64,000 nucleotides of DNA from Candidatus Sumerlaeota bacterium (GTDB lineage: Bacteria; Sumerlaeota; Sumerlaeia; JAFGJS01), in the NCBI GenBank assembly GCA_016928995.1, contig JAFGJS010000065.1, positions 1 through 64,000 on the forward strand. Direction: 5' to 3'. The stretch's first letter is position 1. Each line of letters begins with the position of its first letter. Shown piece after piece: positions 47,054-54,649 of this stretch. The notes beneath the pieces were generated by a model. The model saw only the letters and a program-made list of their open reading frames with translations, made no database searches and was not told the DNA's origin. A program made the position numbers and the translations under genes.

Positions 47054-48190
47054 ATGGCAAAAAAGGATTCAAGAGGCAAAACGGCGGCATTCGCGGAATT
47101 TTTCGCTGGCGTGGGATTGATGCGCATGGGGCTGGAGCGCGCCGGCTGGCGCTGCGCATTCGCGCATGACATCGACGCGAACAAGCGGGCGTTGTATGAC
47201 GCGCAATTCGGCGATGCGGACGCGCATTATATGCTGGGCGACATCCATGAACTTGACGCGCGGACCGTGCCGGACGTGGCGCTGGCCACGGCGTCGTTTC
47301 CGTGCACCGATCTTTCGTTGGCCGGAGCGCGGCGCGGTTTGAACTCCGGACAGTCATCAGCGTTTTGGGGCTTCGTGCGCGTGCTGCGTGACATGGACGC
47401 GCGTCGTCCTTCGTTGCTGCTGATCGAAAATGTGCCGGGATTTCTCACTTCGCACGGCGGGCGCGATTTCGTCGCGGCGATGCGCGCCTTAAACGAGTTG
47501 GGCTATGCCGTCGATCCGTTCATCGTGGACGCCGCGTATTTCGTACCGCAGAGCCGTCAGCGGCTGTTCATCGTGGGCGCACAGGAATGCGGCACAGCCT
47601 CCCTCGGCTGTGCTTCGCTTAATGCTGATGCTGAAAACGAATCCCGCCCAGCCGCTTTACTGTCTATTATCAAAAAGCAACCGGAAATCCATTGGTGCTT
47701 GCGCAATTTGCCGCCGTTGCCGGAGTGCAAGCGGACGTTGCGCGATGTGATCGAGGCGCTGCCGCCGGACGATGCGCAATGGTGGAGCGAGGAGCGCACG
47801 CGCTATCTGCTGAGTCAGATGAGCGAACGGCATCGAGCGCAGACTGAGGCCATGACGGCCGGAGCGGATTGGTCGTATGGCACGATTTTTCGTCGCGTGC
47901 GAAAGGGACGCACGATGGCCGAGCTGCGCGTGGATGGCCGCGCGGGATGCCTGCGCACACCAAAAGGCGGCAGCGCACGGCAGATTCTGCTCATGGCCGG
48001 GCGCGGCCAGTGCAAGGTGCGGCTGCTCACAGCACGGGAATGCGCCCGCCTGATGGGCGCGAATGATTTCCCCTGCGGCGCGTCGCTGAACCAGATGCTG
48101 TTCGCCTTTGGCGACGCCGTTTGCGTGCCGGTTGTGGAGTGGATCGCACGGAATCGGTTGATACAAGAAACCGAGATTAAAACAGAATAA
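47054..48190 (+). CDS. dcm: DNA (cytosine-5-)-methyltransferase
   Basis: 378 residues. Motif I EFFAGVGLMRMGLERAG, motif IV ASFPCTDLSLAG with nucleophile C84, motif VI LIENVPGF (E125), motif VIII QSRQRLFIVG and a C-terminal motif IX/X (GLNS-type region replaced by RLMGANDFPCGASLNQMLFAFGDAVCVPV) are seen. It flips out and methylates cytosine C5 in a short target; target specificity is not readable. The start at 47054 gives a normal N-terminus. Residues 178-188 (ECGTASLGCAS) are encoded by a palindromic repeat unit that also occurs in an intergenic element at 35.3 kb, so a short extra loop after motif VIII is probably repeat-derived. It precedes vsr by 70 bp; no restriction endonuclease is adjacent. 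Confidence 0.94.
   Translation: MAKKDSRGKTAAFAEFFAGVGLMRMGLERAGWRCAFAHDIDANKRALYDAQFGDADAHYMLGDIHELDARTVPDVALATASFPCTDLSLAGARRGLNSGQSSAFWGFVRVLRDMDARRPSLLLIENVPGFLTSHGGRDFVAAMRALNELGYAVDPFIVDAAYFVPQSRQRLFIVGAQECGTASLGCASLNADAENESRPAALLSIIKKQPEIHWCLRNLPPLPECKRTLRDVIEALPPDDAQWWSEERTRYLLSQMSERHRAQTEAMTAGADWSYGTIFRRVRKGRTMAELRVDGRAGCLRTPKGGSARQILLMAGRGQCKVRLLTARECARLMGANDFPCGASLNQMLFAFGDAVCVPVVEWIARNRLIQETEIKTE
47584..47616. repeat. GGCACAGCC palindromic repeat unit within dcm
   Basis: GCACAGCC/GGCTGTGC (47592-47599 and 47606-47613) forms an 8-bp stem. The GAATGCGGCACAGCC and CCCTCGGCTGTG sequence matches the inverse of 35286-35315 at about 27 of 30 positions. Confidence 0.75.
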
Positions 48191-48195
48191 TTAAA

Positions 48196-48237
48196 GTCGG
48201 ACGAGTCTGACAGGTCAGATGTGTCGGACTCGTCTGA
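48196..48237. repeat. GTCGGAC-type repeat between dcm and vsr
   Basis: GTCGGACGAGTCTGAC and, after 11 nt, GTCGGACTCGTCTGAT: two imperfectly inverted units. Related to 12542-12577 and to the kinase-MurQ linker. Confidence 0.75.
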
Positions 48238-48260
48238 TTTTTCACCACAGGATTTTTTTC

Positions 48261-48674
48261 GTGGACACCTTCAGCAAAAAAGAGCGCTCGGAGATCATGA
48301 GGCGGGTGAAGGGCAAGGGGAACCGCTCGACGGAACAGCGGTTGGTCGCGCTGCTGCGTGAGCGCCAGCTGAGCGGTTGGCGCAGACATCTGCCGCTGCC
48401 AGGCAAACCGGACGTGGCGTATCCCCGGCAGAAAGTCGCCATCTTCGTCGATGGCTGTTTCTGGCACGGCTGTCCGCGGCATTGCCGCATTCCCGCGACG
48501 AACCGCGCTTACTGGACGCGGAAAATCGAACGCAACAAGATGCGCGATCGTTGCTGCACGCGAGAACTGAAGCAAAACGGCTGGACCGTGATCCGTATCT
48601 GGGAGCATGAGTTCGGCGCGGCGAGTCTGACGCGGAAGCTGAACCGTCTCGCCGGATTGCTCGGACGGGAATAG
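48261..48674 (+). CDS. vsr: Very short patch repair (Vsr) endonuclease
   Basis: 137 residues, standard length. Nicks 5' of the mismatched T in T:G pairs that arise when 5-methylcytosine deaminates. The PD-(D/E)xK-like core is visible as KPDVAYPRQKVAIFVDGCFW with HGCPRHCRIPATN, and zinc-binding Cys/His residues follow. The N-terminal SKKERSEIMRRVKGKGNRST is typical. The start is GTG at 48261 with AGGA about 9 nt upstream; an upstream ATG would translate repeat DNA. It pairs with the adjacent dcm, the usual genetic arrangement. Confidence 0.96.
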   Translation: MDTFSKKERSEIMRRVKGKGNRSTEQRLVALLRERQLSGWRRHLPLPGKPDVAYPRQKVAIFVDGCFWHGCPRHCRIPATNRAYWTRKIERNKMRDRCCTRELKQNGWTVIRIWEHEFGAASLTRKLNRLAGLLGRE

Positions 48675-48745
48675 AATGAAATCCGGCTTGCAAAGCATGG
48701 CGCGGCGGCGTTGAATTTTCATTATCTTAAGGAATGGACGCATCG

Positions 48746-49336
48746 ATGATTGAACTGCTGCGCGGAAAGCTGGCGGACAAAGAACCGGGCAAGGCGCTGA
48801 TCGACGTGAACGGCGTGGGCTATGGCGTGCTGATGCCGGAGCGTGCGCTGATGGGACTGCCCGAGACCGGCGCCGAGGTGACGCTGCACACGCATCTGGT
48901 TGTGCGCGAGGACGACATGACGTTGTTCGGCTTCCTTACGCGCGAGGAGCGCGAAGCCTTCCGCGTATTCATCGGCGTCAAGGGCATTGGTCCGCGCACG
49001 GCGCTGGTGATCCTCAGCACGGTCAGCATCGATCAATTCGCGCAGGCCATTGTGACCGGTAACGCCTCGCTGCTGGTGAAAATTCCCGGCATCGGACGCA
49101 AGACCGCCGAGCGCATCATTCTGGAAATGAAGGATCGTGTGCAGGGATTGCCTAAGAGTAAAACGCTGGGCGCAACGCCGATTGGCGACACAATCTCGCT
49201 GCAGGCCATTGAGGCGTTGATGGCGCTCGGAGTCAAGCCGGCCGTCGCGGAAAAAGCCGTGGCTGCGGCCAGGGAGGAACTCGGCGATGGCGCCAAGGTG
49301 GAAGATCTGATCCGTGTTTCGCTGAAACACCGGTGA
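48746..49336 (+). CDS. ruvA: Holliday junction branch migration protein RuvA
   Basis: 196 residues. Tetramer that binds four-way junctions and loads RuvB. The N-terminal OB fold begins MIELLRGKLADKEPG. Two helix-hairpin-helix motifs follow (FIGVKGIGPRTALVIL and LLVKIPGIGRKTAERIILEM), then a C-terminal RuvB-binding three-helix domain (LQAIEALMALGVKPAVAEKA). The start at 48746 is preferred by homology to RuvA N-termini; ATG at 48734 would add four residues and sits directly on AAGGA. ruvB and ruvC are not in the window. Confidence 0.96.
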   Translation: MIELLRGKLADKEPGKALIDVNGVGYGVLMPERALMGLPETGAEVTLHTHLVVREDDMTLFGFLTREEREAFRVFIGVKGIGPRTALVILSTVSIDQFAQAIVTGNASLLVKIPGIGRKTAERIILEMKDRVQGLPKSKTLGATPIGDTISLQAIEALMALGVKPAVAEKAVAAAREELGDGAKVEDLIRVSLKHR

Positions 49337-49365
49337 CGCCGGAAGGCTATCATCATTATATAATA

Positions 49366-49442
49366 CTCACACAAAGGCACGAAGGCACAAAGTAATATAA
49401 AAGACTACAACGGCTCTTTGTGCCTTCGTGCCTTTGTGTGAG
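49366..49442. repeat. Perfect 27-bp hairpin of the CACAAAG repeat family between ruvA and rsmE
   Basis: The left arm 49366-49392 and right arm 49416-49442 are exact reverse complements (ending CTTTGTGTGAG) with a 23-nt loop. The right arm ends 15 bp before the rsmE start codon. Confidence 0.95.
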
Positions 49443-49457
49443 ATAAAGTATGAGAAT

Positions 49458-50228
49458 ATGAGCAATCTGCATCGTTATTATGACGCCTCCGTGCAACTGA
49501 GCGAAGGCTGCTCCGGTTCGCTGGACGTGGAGGAGAGCCGCCATGCGCTCAAGGCCATGCGTCAGCGGTCGGGCGATGCGATCCGCGTGTTCGACGCGCA
49601 TGGCGCCGAGTTCGTCTGCGTGATCGAAGCGGCGGATGGCGGAAGCGTGCAGTATCGGGCGGAGCGCGCCGTGGAAGGCGAAACGGAAAGCGTCGTTCAA
49701 CCGATCCTCGGCATGGCGCTGGCCAAGTCGGACAAGTTCGAGTTGGTCTGCCAGAAGGCGACAGAGCTCGGCGTGGCGGAGATCGTTCCGTTTTACTCGC
49801 GTCATTGCGTGGCGGCGCCCACGGACGCCAAGCGCGAAGCCGCCAAGCATGAACGGCGGCAGTCGATCCTGCTCAGCGCGGTGAAGCAATGCGGACGGCG
49901 GCGCATCCCGCGGCTGGATCTGCCCATGGCGCTTGATGATTTATTGCAGCGCTATCAACCGCCGCAAATCACGCCGCGACTGATCGCATGGGAAGGCGCG
50001 GACGCCGCGTCGCCGCTGCTCAGCGAGCGGTTGAAGAACTGGAATCCGGCGGATCTGCCGCGCCCCGCGATCCTCATTGGTCCGGAAGGCGGCTGGGACG
50101 CGAGCGAGATCGACCTCGCCAAGCAACACGGCTGGGAGCCGGTCTCCCTCGGCCGCCGCATCCTCCGCTGCGAAACCGCCGCGCTCGCCGCGCTGAGCGT
50201 AATCATGTCCTGCGCGAGCGAGATGTAA
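49458..50228 (+). CDS. rsmE: 16S rRNA (uracil-1498-N3)-methyltransferase
   Basis: 256 residues. SPOUT-class (trefoil-knot) methyltransferase modifying U1498 of 16S rRNA. N-terminal PUA-like domain (MSNLHRYYDASVQL, EESRHALKAMRQRSGDAIRV), then the knot with LAKSDKFELVCQKATELGV, LIGPEGGWDASEID and LGRRILRCETAALAAL. The start at 49458 is favoured by length and the N-terminal RYYD motif. A perfect 27-bp hairpin repeat lies directly upstream and might affect read-through from ruvA. prmA, a common neighbour, is absent. Confidence 0.94.
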   Translation: MSNLHRYYDASVQLSEGCSGSLDVEESRHALKAMRQRSGDAIRVFDAHGAEFVCVIEAADGGSVQYRAERAVEGETESVVQPILGMALAKSDKFELVCQKATELGVAEIVPFYSRHCVAAPTDAKREAAKHERRQSILLSAVKQCGRRRIPRLDLPMALDDLLQRYQPPQITPRLIAWEGADAASPLLSERLKNWNPADLPRPAILIGPEGGWDASEIDLAKQHGWEPVSLGRRILRCETAALAALSVIMSCASEM

Positions 50229-50260
50229 TCAACCATTCAAGATTCATTGAAGGTAAAACA

Positions 50261-50404
50261 TTGACAATCGGATTGTCTGAGGCTGAGATTCAAGCCTTTC
50301 GTAGCAACAGACAGCCGAAAGCTGGTGATTTGGCTTTTTTTGTTTATCTGGAGGCAATACGATGGGCAATCAGGAACAGCAGGCGAAGGAGAAAGCGGCG
50401 GTAG
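50261..50404 (+). CDS. Possible 47-residue small ORF overlapping the glyQS start
   Basis: TTG at 50261 with GAAGGTA about 7 nt upstream opens a reading frame TIGLSEAEIQAFRSNRQPKA and on, with a protein-like pattern (GDLAFFVYLEAIRWA). It ends at TAG 50404, inside glyQS in another frame. It could be a leader peptide coupling translation to glyQS, a remnant of a broken gene, or chance. The same DNA can form a terminator-like hairpin, so the two readings compete. No family is recognised. Confidence 0.35.
   Translation: MTIGLSEAEIQAFRSNRQPKAGDLAFFVYLEAIRWAIRNSRRRRKRR
50313..50342 (+). terminator. Terminator-like hairpin in the glyQS leader
   Basis: AGCCGAAA (50313-50320) pairs, with one bulged G, with TTTGGCT (50329-50335), followed by seven T. 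It may end the rsmE transcript or attenuate glyQS. A preceding nested stem (GTCTG/CAGAC and AGGCT/AGCCT, 50275-50312) could be part of the same leader. Confidence 0.4.
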
Positions 50405-51939
50405 CGATGGATGTGATTGTGTCGCTGTGCAAGCGGCGCGGATTCATCTTTCCGGGCAGCGAAATCTATGACGGCCTGGCCGGCACCTATGACTACGGTC
50501 CGCTGGGCGTGGAGTTGAAGAACAACGTCAAGCGCGCCTGGTGGAAGGCCATGGTGCAGCAGCGCGACGACATGGAGGGCGTGGACGCCGCGATCCTGAT
50601 GAACCCGCGCACGTGGGAGGCCAGCGGCCACGTCTCGAATTTCAACGACCCGATGTGCGACTGCAAACTCTCGCAAAAACGCTACCGCGCCGATCACCTG
50701 GAGCCGGTCGAGGGCCTGCAGAAATGGGCGCTGATCGAGACCGCCGGCGAGGGCGAAGAGCCGACGCAGTTCATCCTGCCGAATCCGATCCTGGCCCGTT
50801 CGAAGAAAGAGGCGAAGCAGTTCCTTCAGCGTTTGCAGGAGGACGTTGAGACGTTTAAAAACCGCCGCCTGAGCGTCAGCGCGCCGTCCGAGAGCGAGGA
50901 GCCGTTCACCGGCCTGCGCTCGCCGGATTACGGCGGTCCGCTCACCGAGCCGCGCATGTTCAACCTGATGCTGAAAACCCACTGCGGCCCGGCGGAAGAC
51001 AGCAGCACGCGCGTGTATCTGCGCCCGGAAACGGCGCAGGGCATCTTCACCAATTTCCTCAACGTGCTGAACACCTCGCGGCGCAAACTGCCCTTCGGCA
51101 TCGCGCAGATGGGCAAGTCGTTCCGCAACGAGATCACGCCGCGCAATTTCATCTTTCGCGTGCGCGAGTTCGAGCAGATGGAGATCGAGTTTTTCTGCAA
51201 ACCGGAAGAATACTGCCAGCCGGGCGAACGCAACGACATGGAGTGGTGGGAGTACTGGCTGGAAGCGCGGATGAACTGGTACCTCGACCTGGGCATACGC
51301 AAGGAGAACCTGAAGTTCCGCCAGCATGACGACGACGAGCTGGCGCACTACGCCAAGGCGTGCTCCGACGTGAATTACCTCTTCCCGCATGGCTGGGACG
51401 AGCTCGAGGGCATCGCACACCGCAGCGATTTCGACCTGAAACAGCACCAGGAATTCAGCGGCAAGGATCAGAGCTACTTCGATCCGATGCTGGAAAAACG
51501 CTACCTGCCGTTCGTCATCGAGCCTTCGGCGGGCGTGGATCGCGGCACGCTGGCGTTCCTGATCGACGCTTATCGCGAGGATGAGGTGAAGGGCCAGAAG
51601 CGCGCGTATCTTTCGATGCATCCGGCGCTGGCGCCAATCAAGGCGGCCGTGCTGCCGCTGCTGAAGAACCGTCCGGAGATCGTGGAAAAAGCCCGCGCGC
51701 TGTGCGGCGAGCTGAAGCGCTTCTGCAACGCGCGCTACGACGACACGGCGGCGATCGGCAAGCTCTACCGCCGCCAGGACGAAATCGGCACGCCGTTTTG
51801 CATCACAGTGGACGTCGAATCGCTGGAGGACGGCCAGGCTACGATCCGCGAGCGCGACACCATGGAGCAGCAGCGCATGCCGCTGGAGAATATCCCGGCT
51901 TACATCCGCGAACAACTCGCCGCGGCCGATGCGCTGTAA
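50362..51939 (+). CDS. glyQS: Glycyl-tRNA synthetase, homodimeric class II type
   Basis: 525 residues. Charges tRNA-Gly with glycine. Class II motif 1 region (GFIFPGSEIYDGLAGTYDYG), motif 2 (RNEITPRNFIFRVREFEQME) preceded by YLRPETAQGIFTNF, and motif 3 (FVIEPSAGVDRGTLAFLIDA) are all present, followed by a shortened anticodon-binding domain. This alpha2 form (eukaryote/archaea/Gram-positive type) replaces GlyQ+GlyS. GGAGG lies 7 nt before the ATG. No T-box element was found upstream; a leader hairpin and a small overlapping ORF precede it. The C-terminus is typical and complete. Confidence 0.97.
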   Translation: MGNQEQQAKEKAAVAMDVIVSLCKRRGFIFPGSEIYDGLAGTYDYGPLGVELKNNVKRAWWKAMVQQRDDMEGVDAAILMNPRTWEASGHVSNFNDPMCDCKLSQKRYRADHLEPVEGLQKWALIETAGEGEEPTQFILPNPILARSKKEAKQFLQRLQEDVETFKNRRLSVSAPSESEEPFTGLRSPDYGGPLTEPRMFNLMLKTHCGPAEDSSTRVYLRPETAQGIFTNFLNVLNTSRRKLPFGIAQMGKSFRNEITPRNFIFRVREFEQMEIEFFCKPEEYCQPGERNDMEWWEYWLEARMNWYLDLGIRKENLKFRQHDDDELAHYAKACSDVNYLFPHGWDELEGIAHRSDFDLKQHQEFSGKDQSYFDPMLEKRYLPFVIEPSAGVDRGTLAFLIDAYREDEVKGQKRAYLSMHPALAPIKAAVLPLLKNRPEIVEKARALCGELKRFCNARYDDTAAIGKLYRRQDEIGTPFCITVDVESLEDGQATIRERDTMEQQRMPLENIPAYIREQLAAADAL

Positions 51940-51966
51940 TCTAACAGCGGGCAATGGATTTTTGAC

Positions 51967-52920
51967 ATGCTGATCGAACGTATGCACCCAATCCTTGCGT
52001 CGATCATGGTTTGTCCTTGCTGCGGCGCTGTGCTTAAAATCGAAACCGAAAAATGCTCCTGTTCCCGGGATGCGTGCAAGGCGCAATTTCCGATCCGGAA
52101 TGAGCAGCCGATCCTGATCAACGAAAAAAACAGCCTTTTCGATATCGATGATTTTCAACCGGGAAAGGACGCGTTTCATCGTTCGAAGTTCATGAAGCTT
52201 TTAGCCGCGGCGGCGCCACGATTGGGCTTGAATGTCAAAGCTGCGGAAAATTATCGCAAGTTGCACGATCTGTTGCTTTCGCAAAACGAAAGGCCCATCT
52301 GCCTGGTCATTGGTTGCGGAGAGGCCGGCAAGGGGATCCAGGAATTAGTGAATGATCCGCACATCGACATCATCAACACGGATGTCAATCTTGGAGAAAA
52401 CGTTCATATCGTGGCGGATGGTCACGATCTGCCGTTCAAAAACGAAAGTTTCGACGCAGTCATCGCACAAGCCGTCTTAGAGCATGTCGCTGAACCCAAT
52501 CGTGTTGTGCAAGAGATTTATCGCGTGCTCAAATCCGGCGGACTCGTCTATGCGGAAACGCCGTTCATGCAACAAATCCATATGGGAGCATACGACTTCA
52601 CGCGTTTTACATTGCTGGGTCACCGTCGCTTGTTTCGTCATTTTTCCAGCATCGAGCTGGGCGCCTGTTGCGGTCCGGGGATGGCCCTTGCGTGGGCCTA
52701 CGCATACTTTTTAATGAGTTTCGCGCCCAATAAAAAATTTCGCAAACTGCTGTTCAACTTTGCGCGCGTGACGGCGTTTTGGCTCAAGTATTTTGATTAC
52801 TTTCTAACCCACACTCCCTGCGGTCTCGATGCTGCAAGCGGATGTTATTTTCTGGGGCGAAAGAGTTCTGAAATCCTTGATGACCGGGATTTAATCGCGC
52901 TCTATCCCGGTTGGCAGTGA
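51967..52920 (+). CDS. Zinc-ribbon class I SAM-dependent methyltransferase
   Basis: 317 residues. The N-terminal Trm112-like zinc ribbon (VCPCCGAVL...CSCSRDACKAQFPI) is followed by a linker helix and a Methyltransf_11-type Rossmann domain: motif I LVIGCGEAGKGIQ, acidic strand IINTDVNL, motif IV FDAVIAQAVLEHV. The C-terminal part is aromatic and may lie on the membrane (MALAWAYAYFLMSFAPN). Members act on small molecules, lipids or sugars; the substrate is unknown. It starts 27 bp after glyQS. Codon use is slightly more AT-rich than in glyQS. A surface-glycan role is possible but not shown. Confidence 0.85.
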   Translation: MLIERMHPILASIMVCPCCGAVLKIETEKCSCSRDACKAQFPIRNEQPILINEKNSLFDIDDFQPGKDAFHRSKFMKLLAAAAPRLGLNVKAAENYRKLHDLLLSQNERPICLVIGCGEAGKGIQELVNDPHIDIINTDVNLGENVHIVADGHDLPFKNESFDAVIAQAVLEHVAEPNRVVQEIYRVLKSGGLVYAETPFMQQIHMGAYDFTRFTLLGHRRLFRHFSSIELGACCGPGMALAWAYAYFLMSFAPNKKFRKLLFNFARVTAFWLKYFDYFLTHTPCGLDAASGCYFLGRKSSEILDDRDLIALYPGWQ

Positions 52921-53252
52921 GACAGTGAACAACTCGCCGTAGCCGACGCGCTGTAAAACGGGAAAACAAGAAGTTTATCACCATTGGGGCATTTCTAAAA
53001 ATTCACACAAAGACGCAAAGGCACAAAGAATTTTTTTATGTGTTTGTCGTAAAATCAATGATACGACCTTTGTGTTCTTTGTGACTTTGTGTGAAAAATT
53101 TTAATTCTATAGGTTCCCATTTATCATTCAATCTTGCTGGTTTTCCTTTTTTCATATTGGCATCCGGCCGAGGCGGAGCAATACTGGCAATGTTTTCTTA
53201 TTTAGCCGCATTTTCCCGGCAATTTCATACCTGAGGACGTGAAAGCAGATCC
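52921..53252. other. Intergenic region with CACAAAG-family inverted repeat
   Basis: 332 bp. The beginning (GTGAACAACTCGCCG...GACGCGCTGTAA) resembles the 3' end of glyQS (CGAACAACTCGCCGCGGCC...GATGCGCTGTAA), suggesting a small duplication of that gene's tail. The inverted repeat is at 53002-53095. No further gene was recognised before the MFS gene. Confidence 0.5.
53002..53095. repeat. CACAAAG-family imperfect inverted repeat
   Basis: TTCACACAAAGACGCAAAGG... (53002-53028) and CTTTGTGTTCTTTGTGACTT... (53068-53095) with a 39-bp loop. Arms match imperfectly, unlike the perfect copies at 35.1 and 49.4 kb. Confidence 0.85.
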
Positions 53253-54641
53253 ATGTGGCGTAAGTTATTTTCTGATTATCGTGAGTTGAGAATTCCGGCG
53301 CGGCAGTTTTTGTTTTTTGCGTGCGTCAATGTAATTTCGTGGCAGCTGACCATCGGCATTGTGCTGCCGTTGTTCGCGCGGCATATCGGCATGCCGCAGT
53401 CGTGGGTCGGCGTGTTGCTAGCCCTTACGCCGCTTTCCTCGCTGCTGGTGCTGGCGACGCTGGAACTCGTGGAGACACATGGTCCTCGCCGTGTGATGAT
53501 TTGGGCTTGGCTGGGGCGCACCCTGGGCATTACGGCAGTGTTCCTGATTCCCTGGGCGGCGGGGCGATACGGCGAGAGCGCGGGCTGGCATGTGCTGTTG
53601 GCGGCGACGGGATTATTCTGCTTTTTTCGCGCCTTCGGGGTCGGCGGATGGTTCCCCTGGATTCATGAGCTGGTGCCGCGGCGCCGCGGTGTGTATTTCA
53701 GCGTGGAGACGAAATTCTTCCAATTCATCTCCATCGCGATCCTGGTCGCTGTGTCGGCGTATCTCGGCCATGACGCGACGACGGCCCGCTATCTTTTCGT
53801 GTATGGCGTGGGCATCTGCGGAGGGCTCGCGGCGCTGCTGCTGATGCTGCGGATTCCCGGTGGACGCCGGACGCCGCATCCAGAGCATGATGCGGAAATG
53901 AGGGAATTGCGAAGCTATCGCGCTGTGCTGCGCGACCGGAACTTTATGCGCTTCGTGCTTCAGGCGGCGATGACGCTGAGCGCGCTGAATTGGCTGGGGG
54001 CGGTGGCGATTTTATACTTGCGCGACATCATGCATTTTTCGGATGGACAGATCCTGCGGATGAGCGCATTCGGCTCGGTCATGGTGGCGCTGACCATCTC
54101 GCCGTGGTCGCGTTTCGCCGAGGCGCACGGCAGCGGCCAGACCTTGTTCATGACCGCCGCCAGCCATTCGCTGGGCGCATTATGCTGGATCGGGCTATGG
54201 CCGGAGGCGAATTGGGCCGTGTACGCCTCAGGGGCCGTCTTGGCGCTGACGATGACCTTTGGCGCGGCGTATATGATGTCTGTGAACCGGGGCATGCTGG
54301 GGTATGTTCCGGAACATTCGCGCGCGGCCTATACGAACGTCTGGATCGTGGCGATTTCACTGGCGCTGGGAGTGACGCCGATTCTCGCCGGCCAGGTGAT
54401 CGAGTACGGCGGTCTGTGGGGATTTCGCGCCTGTTTTCTGGTTTCCGGCATAGCGGGCCTGGTCTGCGCGACGCAAAATTTCTTCCTGCCCGATGACGGC
54501 GATGCAAAGGCGCGCAGAGATTGGATCGCGCATCCGGCGCAACCTGTGCGCACACTGGCGCGCATCGCCTGGATTACGTTGGGGCTTGATGAGACAAATC
54601 GTCCAGCTGACGAGGATGGCGACGGGCAGGACGAATCATAA
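53253..54641 (+). CDS. Major facilitator superfamily transporter
   Basis: 462 residues, 12 predicted TM helices in two six-helix halves with a cytoplasmic loop near residues 200-225. The N-terminus VISWQLTIGIVLPLFARHIG and loop motif ETHGPRRVMIWAWLGRTLG (motif-A-like position) fit MFS. A charged C-terminal tail of about 45 residues (DDGDAKARRDWIAHPAQ) follows. The substrate is unknown. It is followed after 8 bp by a DMT transporter, itself overlapping dapD, suggesting one transcription unit of mixed functions. Confidence 0.85.
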   Translation: MWRKLFSDYRELRIPARQFLFFACVNVISWQLTIGIVLPLFARHIGMPQSWVGVLLALTPLSSLLVLATLELVETHGPRRVMIWAWLGRTLGITAVFLIPWAAGRYGESAGWHVLLAATGLFCFFRAFGVGGWFPWIHELVPRRRGVYFSVETKFFQFISIAILVAVSAYLGHDATTARYLFVYGVGICGGLAALLLMLRIPGGRRTPHPEHDAEMRELRSYRAVLRDRNFMRFVLQAAMTLSALNWLGAVAILYLRDIMHFSDGQILRMSAFGSVMVALTISPWSRFAEAHGSGQTLFMTAASHSLGALCWIGLWPEANWAVYASGAVLALTMTFGAAYMMSVNRGMLGYVPEHSRAAYTNVWIVAISLALGVTPILAGQVIEYGGLWGFRACFLVSGIAGLVCATQNFFLPDDGDAKARRDWIAHPAQPVRTLARIAWITLGLDETNRPADEDGDGQDES

Positions 54642-54649
54642 GGGAAACG

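Noticed and set aside
50229-50361. T-box riboswitch for glyQS
   Set aside because: The conserved T-box antiterminator sequence and specifier-loop layout are not present.
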